From Hyphomonas sp. (lineage in GTDB: Bacteria > Pseudomonadota > Alphaproteobacteria > Caulobacterales > Hyphomonadaceae): a DNA stretch of 5,407 nucleotides. The number at the start of each line of letters is the position of its first letter. The first letter of the stretch is position 1. The stretch is from positions 1-5,407 of the forward strand of contig JARFRJ010000172.1 in assembly GCA_029287305.1 (NCBI GenBank), in the 5' to 3' direction. A program made the translations under genes and the position numbers. Below are positions 1-5,407 of this stretch, one piece after another. The notes under the pieces were generated by a model. The model was not told the DNA's origin. It saw nothing but the letters and a program-made list of their open reading frames with translations, and ran no database searches.

Positions 1-167
1 GTATGATGACGCCGGGCGCATCGTCTTCAAAATCCAAAAGTCCGGCTAAAACTGGGAAAATTCAGACGGCCTCAAGAGAAATGACGGATTCCCTGTCCCT
101 GATGCGCGCTCAAATGTCGGCCATGCAAGAGCAGATTGATACGCTTATCAAACAGACCGAGACATAA
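1..167 (+). CDS. C-terminal end of an unidentified protein with a coiled-coil-like tail (5' partial)
   Basis: An open frame (codons starting at 3, 6, 9...) enters from the left edge and stops at TAA 165-167, giving about 54 visible residues. The first half is a Ser/Lys/Ala/Thr-rich stretch typical of a disordered linker. The last 28 residues (from ATG 81) form an amphipathic helix with regularly spaced Leu/Met/Ile, ending IDTLIKQTET. This linker-plus-helix shape resembles the C-terminus of alphaproteobacterial PhaR (polyhydroxyalkanoate synthesis repressor), but that is only a resemblance and no diagnostic motif is in view. A candidate terminator begins at the stop codon, which supports a gene ending here. 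Caveat: frame 2 is also open from the edge to a TAA at 47-49 and reads YDDAGRIVFKIQKSG with good codon use, so the upstream gene could instead end at 49. The ATG at 3 could be a start, but the frame is open to the edge, so I treat it as partial. Confidence 0.45.
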   Translation, partial: MMTPGASSSKSKSPAKTGKIQTASREMTDSLSLMRAQMSAMQEQIDTLIKQTET

Positions 168-199
168 GCGCATCGCGCCTGTGCAGGCCTCGCGCTTTT
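166..199 (+). terminator. Candidate intrinsic terminator after the upstream gene
   Basis: AAGCGC (166-171) pairs with GCGCTT (192-197). Inside it GCCTG (177-181) pairs with CAGGC (184-188), with a small internal loop between the two helices. Alternatively CGCG 174-177 pairs with CGCG 191-194. The 3' side runs into TTTT (196-199), a short U-tract. The structure starts within the stop codon of the upstream frame and separates it from the zwf leader. The short U-tract and the imperfect stem make this a moderate call. Confidence 0.5.
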
Positions 200-223
200 A
201 TCTGCGCCTATTATGTTTGCAGG

Positions 224-238
224 GCCGTTCTGAACGGC
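224..238. promoter_or_regulatory. Perfect 7-bp dyad, candidate operator
   Basis: GCCGTTC-T-GAACGGC is a perfect inverted repeat with 7-bp arms and a single central base. It lies about 150 bases upstream of the zwf start and upstream of the promoter-like element. No T-run follows on either strand, so it is not a terminator. With a 1-nt centre it is more likely a binding site for a dimeric protein than an RNA hairpin. I do not recognise the regulator. Confidence 0.35.
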
Positions 239-268
239 GCGCTTAGCCAAAAACTATCCTCCCTGCAG

Positions 269-278
269 AGCATATGCT
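269..278. promoter_or_regulatory. 10-bp palindrome AGCATATGCT in the zwf leader
   Basis: AGCATATGCT is a perfect 10-bp palindrome just upstream of, and touching, the possible -35 element TTGCTC (278-283). An operator here would be well placed to control zwf-edd-glk. Ten-base palindromes also arise by chance, so position is the main support. Confidence 0.25.
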
Positions 279-305
279 TGCTCGTACGCTTTGAATTATG
301 ATAAC
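278..305 (+). promoter_or_regulatory. Weak sigma70-like promoter for zwf-edd-glk
   Basis: TTGCTC (278-283) is followed after 16 bases by GATAAC (300-305). The overlapping TATGAT (297-302) matches the -10 consensus at five of six positions but has no good -35 at 17 bases. Either would give a 5' leader of about 75-85 bases before the TTG start. The match is weak. This is the best candidate in the 168-388 gap, which otherwise holds only the terminator, the dyads and the ribosome binding site. Confidence 0.3.
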
Positions 306-373
306 GCTGCAAGGCGCTCGATGGAAACATTCTGTATATTGGAATGGCAGAAAGGCGAGCCGGTAATCACCAT

Positions 374-380
374 GGGAGGG
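374..380 (+). promoter_or_regulatory. Strong Shine-Dalgarno sequence that sets the zwf start at TTG 389
   Basis: GGGAGGG lies 8 bases before TTG 389, an ideal spacing. The upstream in-frame ATG at 344 has no purine-rich site at a suitable distance. The residues it would add (MAERRAGNHHGRDTR) do not look like the family's N-terminus, whereas the protein from TTG 389 begins with the expected short lead into the nucleotide-binding strand. Confidence 0.7.
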
Positions 381-388
381 ACACCAGA

Positions 389-1861
389 TTGGCCGAATTT
401 ATTCCAGTTGAGACATTTGATATTGTCATTTTTGGTGCGACGGGGGATTTGACCCAGCGCAAGCTTTTGCCGGCCCTCTATCATCGTTGGCTCGATGGTC
501 AAATTCCAGCTGATAGCCGTATTCTGGGGTCTGCCCGTTCAGAGATGAGCCAGGAGGCCTTTCAGGCCTTCGCCAAATCCGCCTGTAAGGACGGGTCGGG
601 AGCAGATTGGGATGAAGCCCAATGGACTGAGTTTGCCGCGCTTCTCTCCTATCATGGAATGGACGCCACCGCTGCAAATGCGCCTTGGGATGAGCTGAAA
701 GCCGCGCTTTCAGGGGTCCCCGGGCGTCCGTGTATTTTCTATCTCGCCACAGCGCCAAGACTATATGTGTCTATTTGTCAGGCACTCGGCAAGGCGGGTC
801 TGAACAGTCCGGATGCGCGGGTTGTTCTGGAAAAACCTATCGGTACAGACCTTGCCTCTGCCAAAGCAATCAATGATGGTGTGGCGGCTGTTTTTGAGGA
901 AAAAGCGGTTTATCGGATCGATCATTATTTGGGTAAGGAAACCGTCCAGAATTTGATGGTGCTGAGGTTTGCCAATGCCTTGTTTGAGCCGGTCTGGTCG
1001 CGCGCAGAGGTTGATCATGTGCAGATTACAGTCTCAGAATCCCTCGGCGTTGACCAAAGAGCCGATTATTATGACAGTTCCGGAGCGCTGCGGGATATGG
1101 TGCAAAACCATATGTTGCAACTCTTATGCCTGACCGCGATGGAGCCGCCCGGGTCGATGCATGAAAATGATGTGCGGACGGAAAAAATTAAAGTTTTGCA
1201 TGCGCTGCGCCGCTTTACACCGCAGGAGGCCAAGGAAAAAACTGTACGTGCACAATACACTTCCGGCCTTGTTGAGGGGAAGGCCGTGCCTGGTTATCTG
1301 GAAGCTTTATCGGCGGACACGCCCAGCAAAACAGAGACTTTTGTTGCTGTACTGGCGGAAATTGACAATTGGCGCTGGGCCGGGGTGCCCTTTTATTTGC
1401 GCACGGGCAAGCGTATGCGCGAGCGTAAGTCGGAAATTGTCATCCAGTTTAAACCAGCGCCGCATTCCATTTTCGGTGATATCGGCACGGCGGTCAATCG
1501 CCTCGTGATTCGCTTGCAGCCAAAAGAAGCGGTCCGGCTTTATATTCAGATCAAGGAGCCAGGGCCGGGCGGGTTGCGGGTTAAATCCTTGCCGCTTGAC
1601 CTTTCTTATGCCGAGAATTTTACCACGCGTTATCCCGATGCTTATGAACGTTTATTGATGGATGTCGTGCGGGGCAATCTTTCGCTCTTCATGCGACGGG
1701 ATGAAGTTGAAGCGGCTTGGCGGTGGGTCGATGACCTGATCAATGCTTGGACAGAATTGGATGAGCCTCTGGACACTTACCCAGCCGGAAGTAATGGTCC
1801 GTCCTCGGCTGATTTTCTGCTTCGTAGGGAAGGTCGTGCTTGGTGGGAGACAAATATATGA
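389..1861 (+). CDS. zwf: Glucose-6-phosphate 1-dehydrogenase
   Basis: Zwf oxidises glucose-6-phosphate to 6-phosphogluconolactone with NADP(+) (often also NAD(+)). It is the cytoplasmic entry step of the Entner-Doudoroff and oxidative pentose phosphate routes. From TTG 389 the protein has 490 residues, the usual family length. The N-terminal Rossmann motif GATGDLTQRKLLPAL spans 16-30. EKP at 148-150 and the active-site signature DHYLGKE at 178-184 follow, and the catalytic histidine in QNH is H241. D178, H179 and H241 correspond to the catalytic D177, H178 and H240 of the Leuconostoc enzyme. FYLRTGK at 335-341 is the conserved C-domain motif. All key residues are present. The start rests on the GGGAGGG site 8 bases upstream; ATG 344 would add 15 non-conserved residues. 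It is the first gene of the operon, and its stop overlaps the edd start by 4 nt. No lactonase domain or gene follows. Identification is firm; the start is probable. Confidence 0.96.
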   Translation: MAEFIPVETFDIVIFGATGDLTQRKLLPALYHRWLDGQIPADSRILGSARSEMSQEAFQAFAKSACKDGSGADWDEAQWTEFAALLSYHGMDATAANAPWDELKAALSGVPGRPCIFYLATAPRLYVSICQALGKAGLNSPDARVVLEKPIGTDLASAKAINDGVAAVFEEKAVYRIDHYLGKETVQNLMVLRFANALFEPVWSRAEVDHVQITVSESLGVDQRADYYDSSGALRDMVQNHMLQLLCLTAMEPPGSMHENDVRTEKIKVLHALRRFTPQEAKEKTVRAQYTSGLVEGKAVPGYLEALSADTPSKTETFVAVLAEIDNWRWAGVPFYLRTGKRMRERKSEIVIQFKPAPHSIFGDIGTAVNRLVIRLQPKEAVRLYIQIKEPGPGGLRVKSLPLDLSYAENFTTRYPDAYERLLMDVVRGNLSLFMRRDEVEAAWRWVDDLINAWTELDEPLDTYPAGSNGPSSADFLLRREGRAWWETNI

Positions 1862-3696
1862 GCCAGCCCCTGCATCCTGTTATCGCTGAGGTTACAGAGC
1901 GTATTACAGAACGGTCCGGAGCGCAGCGCCGGGCCTATTTGGAGGGTTTGCGCCAATATCGCCCTGATGGATTTTTGCGGAGTGGATTGACACCTGGAAA
2001 TCTCGCACATGGCGCGGCAGGGTGTGTGGTTCTGGACAAAACCCAGCTCTTAGGCGCCAAATGGCCGAATTTGGGTATTATCACCGCCTATAATGATATG
2101 TTGTCGGCCCATAAGCCCTATGAAACCTATCCAGAGCTTATTCGCCTTGCCGCGCGCGAGGTTAATGCCACCGCACAGGTTGCTGGCGGTGTTCCGGCCA
2201 TGTGCGATGGCGTCACACAAGGCCAGCCGGGCATGGAATTATCGCTCTTCTCGCGCGATGTGATTGCTATGGCCTCTGCGGTCGGCCTCAGCCATAATAT
2301 GTTTGATGCGGTGCTCTATCTTGGTATTTGTGACAAGATTGTTCCGGGGCTCGTAATATCCGCGCTGCGCTTTGGCTGGTTGCCCGCTGTCTTTATACCG
2401 GCTGGCCCTATGCCGTCTGGCTTGCCTAATCCAGAGAAGGTTAAAGTCCGTCAGGCCTATTCGCGCGGCGAGGTTGGCCGGGACGCTTTGCTGAAAGCCG
2501 AAGCAGAAAGCTATCATTCGCCCGGAACGTGTACATTTTACGGGACGGCCAATTCCAATCAGATGCTGATGGAGATGATGGGCTTTCATGTGCCGGGGGC
2601 GGCCTTTGTCAATCCCGGTACGCCTCTGCGCGATGCACTGACCAAAGCGGCGGTTCAGCGCGCGGCACAATTGACCGCGGGCGGCGAGGATTACACCCCG
2701 GCGGGCGAAATGTTTGACGTCCGCAGCATTGTCAATGCCATGGTTGGTCTGATGGCGACCGGTGGATCAACCAATCATGCGCTGCATTTGCCAGCGATCG
2801 CGGCGGCTGCAGGGTTTGAAATTACCCTTGAGGATATGGCGGATATTTCAAGAGTAACCCCGCTCATTTGCCGGATATATCCCAATGGCAGCGCTGATGT
2901 GAATCATTTTCATGCCGCCGGCGGGATGGGATTTTTGATCCGCGAGCTTATTGAGGCGGGCCTTGCGCATGGCGATGCGCGCACAATTTATGGCACGCTG
3001 GAAGATCAGGCGCTTGAGCCTTGGCTCGATGATGGAAAACTGGCTTTTCGCGATCCGCCTGCTACCAGCGGGAATAGCGATATATTGCGATCCGCTTCAG
3101 AGCCTTTCCAGTCTGAAGGCGGGTTGAAAGTTCTGGCAGGTCAACTCGGTGAAGGTGTGATGAAAGTGTCTGCGGTTAAGCCAGAACATCAAAAAGTATC
3201 TGCGCCTGCAAGGGTTTTCGAGACACAGGCGGAGGTGAAACAGGCCTATGAAGCAGGTGAGCTGAACCGGGATGTTATTCTTGTGGTGCGTTTTCAGGGG
3301 CCGGGCGCGAATGGTATGCCTGAATTGCATGGGCTCTCACCGATATTGGGTAATCTGCAGGATGCTGGATATAAAGTTGCGCTCGTCACAGATGGGCGAA
3401 TGTCCGGGGCGTCTGGCAAAATCCCGGCGGCGATCCATGTCTCACCAGAGGCGGTACGCGGCGGCGGTCTTGCGCGTATTCAAGACGGCGATATCATCCA
3501 TTTGGATGCACTGGCCGGACGATTGGAGATTGAGGTTGAGGCGAAGACTTTTGCTGCCCGTCAAAGGCGCCATCCAAGCCAAAATACCAATTCGGGAGGC
3601 GCTGGCCAGGATCTTTTCACACGTTTCAGGCTGAATGCTGGCCCAGCCGATAAGGGCGGGAGTATTTTTGATTTTGATGAGGCCCATAATGGATGA
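1858..3696 (+). CDS. edd: Phosphogluconate dehydratase (6-phosphogluconate dehydratase)
   Basis: Edd dehydrates 6-phosphogluconate to 2-keto-3-deoxy-6-phosphogluconate, the defining step of the Entner-Doudoroff pathway, using a [4Fe-4S] cluster in the cytoplasm. The protein has 612 residues, close to the roughly 600 usual for Edd. PAMCDGVTQGQ places C116, GICDKIVPG places C158, and GTCTFYGTANSNQM places C225; these match cysteines conserved in E. coli Edd, with the same 67-residue C158-C225 spacing. The second IlvD/Edd signature is ALVTDGRMSGAS at 508-519. The GTCTFYGTAN form separates it from the paralogue IlvD (dihydroxy-acid dehydratase). In the first signature, the usual Gly/Ala at the last position is Ser. 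ATG 1858 overlaps the zwf stop as ATGA, and GGGAG (1845-1849) lies 8 bases upstream; an in-frame TTG at 1840 is a poorer start. The C-terminal tail is slightly longer than in E. coli and its last residues overlap glk. Translation is probably coupled to zwf. Confidence 0.97.
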   Translation: MSQPLHPVIAEVTERITERSGAQRRAYLEGLRQYRPDGFLRSGLTPGNLAHGAAGCVVLDKTQLLGAKWPNLGIITAYNDMLSAHKPYETYPELIRLAAREVNATAQVAGGVPAMCDGVTQGQPGMELSLFSRDVIAMASAVGLSHNMFDAVLYLGICDKIVPGLVISALRFGWLPAVFIPAGPMPSGLPNPEKVKVRQAYSRGEVGRDALLKAEAESYHSPGTCTFYGTANSNQMLMEMMGFHVPGAAFVNPGTPLRDALTKAAVQRAAQLTAGGEDYTPAGEMFDVRSIVNAMVGLMATGGSTNHALHLPAIAAAAGFEITLEDMADISRVTPLICRIYPNGSADVNHFHAAGGMGFLIRELIEAGLAHGDARTIYGTLEDQALEPWLDDGKLAFRDPPATSGNSDILRSASEPFQSEGGLKVLAGQLGEGVMKVSAVKPEHQKVSAPARVFETQAEVKQAYEAGELNRDVILVVRFQGPGANGMPELHGLSPILGNLQDAGYKVALVTDGRMSGASGKIPAAIHVSPEAVRGGGLARIQDGDIIHLDALAGRLEIEVEAKTFAARQRRHPSQNTNSGGAGQDLFTRFRLNAGPADKGGSIFDFDEAHNG

Positions 3697-4696
3697 GCCT
3701 ATTCTGGTTGGCGATGCGGGCGGGACGAATATCCGCTTTGGTATTGCCAGACGCAGGCCTGATGGATCGCTTGAACTGGATCATTTTTCCAAACAGCGCG
3801 GCGCTGATTTTGATAATTTCGACGGCGCACTGACGAGCTATCTGCGCTCTGTCTCGAAGAGACCCCGGAAAGCTTTTTTCGCTGTTGCGGGTATTGTCGA
3901 AAACGGGCAGGTGGAAATGACCAATCGTTCTTGGTGTGTGCGGTCTGATGATATAAAACAGCGTTTCAATTTCGACACTGTCGCTTTGATGAATGATTTT
4001 GCCGCTATGGCGCGCGCTGTGCCTGTGCTGGGTTTTGAGGCGTTTGAGGTTATTTATCCCGGTCTGCCGATTGGCGAGGCTCCCTTGCTTGTCGCTGGCG
4101 CGGGCACCGGGCTTGGCGTCGCCACGCTTTTACCCCCCAATGCGGCCTGCCCCCATTGGGCTGTCATCAGCGGCGAAGGTGGACACGCGGCCTATGCCCC
4201 CAGAACGGATCTGGAATTTGCGCTTGCCAAAGCGCTTAAGACAGAATTTGGCTATGTCTCTAATGAGCTTGTCTGTTCCGGGCAGGGGATGGAGCGTCTT
4301 CATCGCACCTTATGTCGCTTATATGATAAGCCTTTTACAGTCTTACCGCCGCAAACGGTTCTGGATCAGGCGGCGGAAGGGGATCAAATCTGTCTTGATA
4401 TCTGCCAGATTCGCGCCCGTGCCATTATGCAATCGGCGGGCGATGCGGTGCTTCTCAACGGGGCTTGGGGCGGCGTTGTGCTGGCGGGCGGTGTGACAGA
4501 GCGATTAATGCCTTATCTTCTGGAAGAGGCCAGCCACTTGCGATTTACAGATCGCGGTGTGAAGTCCAAAATCATGTCGCGCATTCCGGTCTATCTGATG
4601 ACCCAAGAAAAAGCTTCCCTCTACGGCGCGGCAGCGCTTAGCTTTGATGCAGAGGATGTTCAAAAGTCAGCGTTTAAATGTGCCAGAGTGACTTGA
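3689..4696 (+). CDS. glk: Glucokinase (Glk family, non-ROK)
   Basis: Glk phosphorylates glucose with ATP to glucose-6-phosphate in the cytoplasm, supplying Zwf. The protein has 335 residues (E. coli Glk has 321). The N-terminal phosphate-binding motif is GDAGGTN at 8-14. The catalytic base is D103 in MNDFAAMA. GAGTGLG at 137-143 is the second phosphate loop, GEGGH at 162-166 is the sugar-binding motif, and GGVVLAGGV at 261-269 is the adenosine motif. IPVYLM near the C-terminus matches the E. coli Glk tail. The ROK zinc motif CxCGxxGCxE is absent, so this is the PF02685-type glucokinase. ATG 3689 is preceded by TGAGG (3678-3682) with 6-base spacing and overlaps the end of edd by 8 nt; an in-frame ATG at 3677 would add MRPI and is less well placed. 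It is the last gene of the operon. Only 7 nt separate it from the convergent regulator gene, and no terminator is recognisable there. Confidence 0.94.
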   Translation: MDEPILVGDAGGTNIRFGIARRRPDGSLELDHFSKQRGADFDNFDGALTSYLRSVSKRPRKAFFAVAGIVENGQVEMTNRSWCVRSDDIKQRFNFDTVALMNDFAAMARAVPVLGFEAFEVIYPGLPIGEAPLLVAGAGTGLGVATLLPPNAACPHWAVISGEGGHAAYAPRTDLEFALAKALKTEFGYVSNELVCSGQGMERLHRTLCRLYDKPFTVLPPQTVLDQAAEGDQICLDICQIRARAIMQSAGDAVLLNGAWGGVVLAGGVTERLMPYLLEEASHLRFTDRGVKSKIMSRIPVYLMTQEKASLYGAAALSFDAEDVQKSAFKCARVT

Positions 4697-4703
4697 AACT
4701 GAT

Positions 4704-4946
4704 CTAAAGTGCCCCATTGAGCGCCTTAGGTGGACCTTGCCAGCCAAACACTTGCTCTATGTCGACTTCAAAGAGGCGCGCAATGCGAAAGGCGCTTTCC
4801 AGAGAGGGCGAATAGCGCCCCTGTTCAATCGCGATAATGGTCTGGCGGGTGACGCCGACCTCTTGGGCGAGGGCCACCTGGCTGAGGCCGCCCTTCAGGG
4901 CACGCAAATCCCGTATGCGATTGGTAATCGGTGGACGTTTGGCCAT
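4704..4946 (-). CDS. Small XRE/Cro-C1 family transcriptional regulator
   Basis: This is an 80-residue DNA-binding protein that is almost entirely one HTH_3 domain, about residues 7-67. The core reads LSQVALAQEVGVTRQTI (21-37), with the first HTH helix near 22-28 and the recognition helix near 33-41. AIEQGRYSPSLESAF (39-53) and a closing DIEQVFGW (62-69) follow. This is the compact YgzD-like type, close to a bacterial consensus, with no sensor domain. A short Pro/Gly-rich tail follows. ATG 4946-4944 is preferred because it gives the standard lead into the domain; a longer frame to 5006 would overlap the upstream gene with unrelated residues. The start lies 2 nt after the stop of the membrane protein gene (TGA-GC-ATG), so the two are co-transcribed and probably translationally coupled. 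In such pairs the regulator often controls its own operon and the membrane protein may affect its activity; that is inference. Its targets are unknown, and control of zwf-edd-glk is not indicated. Confidence 0.9.
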   Translation of the reverse strand: MAKRPPITNRIRDLRALKGGLSQVALAQEVGVTRQTIIAIEQGRYSPSLESAFRIARLFEVDIEQVFGWQGPPKALNGAL

Positions 4947-4948
4947 GC

Positions 4949-5398
4949 TCAGTTCATCCGATAGAAAATAGTGCGGGTGAAATAGGTTGCAAAGGCGCTC
5001 GCCCAAAGGGTGACCACCAATCCATAGGCCATAATGTGATGGTTCAGTCCGATAAAATATAAAGCCAGACAGCCAATAACACCAAGGTTTAGAATAATAT
5101 GCGCAATATGTGTCGATCTGCGTTCAATCAGGATATCCCGTTCATCCTTGGGCGCATCGGCGTCATGTGGGCCCAGTATGGACAGAAGAATTGAGCCGAC
5201 CACAGAAATGAGGATAAGCCAGACTGTCGCTTGAAAAAGGATGCCGGCCATATCACCGCGATCAAAAAAATCTACGGTCTGGCCTGAGGTTTGCGCCGCC
5301 AAGACAGGCTGGAAAATCATCACCAGCATAGCGCCGCTCACAGCCAGAGCAACTAGCATGACCCAGCTTATTTTTTCCCGAAACGAGGCAAAATTCAT
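4949..5398 (-). CDS. Four-helix inner-membrane protein of unknown function, paired with the XRE regulator
   Basis: A 149-residue protein with four predicted membrane segments at about 11-30, 51-75, 97-117 and 121-141. Basic residues before the first helix, in the central loop (76-96) and at the C-terminus suggest both ends and the central loop are cytoplasmic. The central loop carries KDERDILIERR (84-94), a charged motif seen in DUF2178-like small membrane proteins encoded beside short XRE regulators; this family link is from memory. The first helix could be mistaken for a signal peptide (PVLAAQ at 31-36), but three more helices argue for an anchor. ATG 5398-5396 has no visible Shine-Dalgarno sequence, and the frame stays open for the last 9 bases of the window, so the true start could lie further upstream. 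It is the first visible gene of the minus-strand pair. No enzymatic motif is seen. Confidence 0.8.
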   Translation of the reverse strand: MNFASFREKISWVMLVALAVSGAMLVMIFQPVLAAQTSGQTVDFFDRGDMAGILFQATVWLILISVVGSILLSILGPHDADAPKDERDILIERRSTHIAHIILNLGVIGCLALYFIGLNHHIMAYGLVVTLWASAFATYFTRTIFYRMN

Positions 5399-5407
5399 AA
5401 GATAATC

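Noticed and set aside
224..238. Terminator reading of the GCCGTTC dyad
   Set aside because: No T-run follows on either strand and the 1-nt centre does not suit a stable RNA hairpin loop.
426..758. 110-codon minus-strand open frame opposite the start of zwf
   Set aside because: Antisense to conserved zwf, no domain, and an Arg/His/Pro-rich composition.
2239..2670. 143-codon open frame on the minus strand inside edd
   Set aside because: It lies wholly opposite conserved edd coding sequence, has no recognisable domain or ribosome binding site, and its composition (Arg/His/Gln-rich) is that of an antisense shadow.
3272..3634. 120-codon plus-strand open frame in the 3' part of edd
   Set aside because: It overlaps the conserved IlvD/Edd signature region in the wrong phase; the edd frame is continuous, so there is no frameshift to explain.
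3560..3696. Possible frameshift or foreign tail at the Edd C-terminus
   Set aside because: Although the stretch after AARQ is variable, GQDLFTRFR and the following Gly/Ala-Gly pattern match the usual Edd C-terminus, so the frame is intact.
3993..4496. 167-codon plus-strand open frame inside glk
   Set aside because: It overlaps glk in another frame across essential motifs, and the Arg/Leu/Pro/Cys-rich translation resembles no protein; it reflects glk codon bias.
4947..5006. Longer start for the XRE gene
   Set aside because: The extra 20 residues overlap the end of the membrane protein gene in another frame and do not resemble the family; the ATG at 4946 gives the standard N-terminus.

Overview
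The window looks like ordinary chromosomal sequence from an alphaproteobacterium of moderate G+C (judged by eye). The most likely placement is the Caulobacterales/Hyphomonadales side: the N-terminus of the glucose-6-phosphate dehydrogenase and the order zwf-edd-glk resemble the Caulobacter-type Entner-Doudoroff locus. The taxonomic placement is an inference. I saw no rRNA, tRNA, CRISPR array, insertion sequence or integrase.

Layout. Positions 1-167 hold the 3' end of a plus-strand gene with a helical, coiled-coil-like tail. Its stop codon lies at the base of a candidate intrinsic terminator (166-199). A leader of about 190-220 bases follows, with two short perfect dyads, a weak promoter-like element and a strong Shine-Dalgarno sequence. 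It leads into a tightly packed three-gene operon: zwf (389-1861, best start TTG), edd (1858-3696, 4-nt ATGA overlap with zwf) and glk (3689-4696, 8-nt overlap with edd). Seven bases beyond glk, a convergent minus-strand pair ends: a short XRE-family regulator (4704-4946) preceded by a four-helix membrane protein (4949-5398). These two are separated by 2 nt and are evidently co-transcribed. The promoter of this pair lies beyond the right edge.

How the genes work together. Glk phosphorylates glucose, Zwf oxidises glucose-6-phosphate to 6-phosphogluconolactone, and Edd dehydrates 6-phosphogluconate to KDPG. The lactonase (pgl), which in Caulobacter sits between zwf and edd, is absent here, and so is KDPG aldolase (eda). 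These steps must be encoded elsewhere, or, for the lactone, be partly spontaneous. The XRE/membrane-protein pair is a common small regulatory module of unknown signal, and nothing in the sequence links it to sugar metabolism.

I do not see a previously undescribed system. The points most worth a second look are the missing pgl, the dyads upstream of zwf, the XRE/membrane-protein module, and the 7-nt convergent junction without a recognisable terminator.
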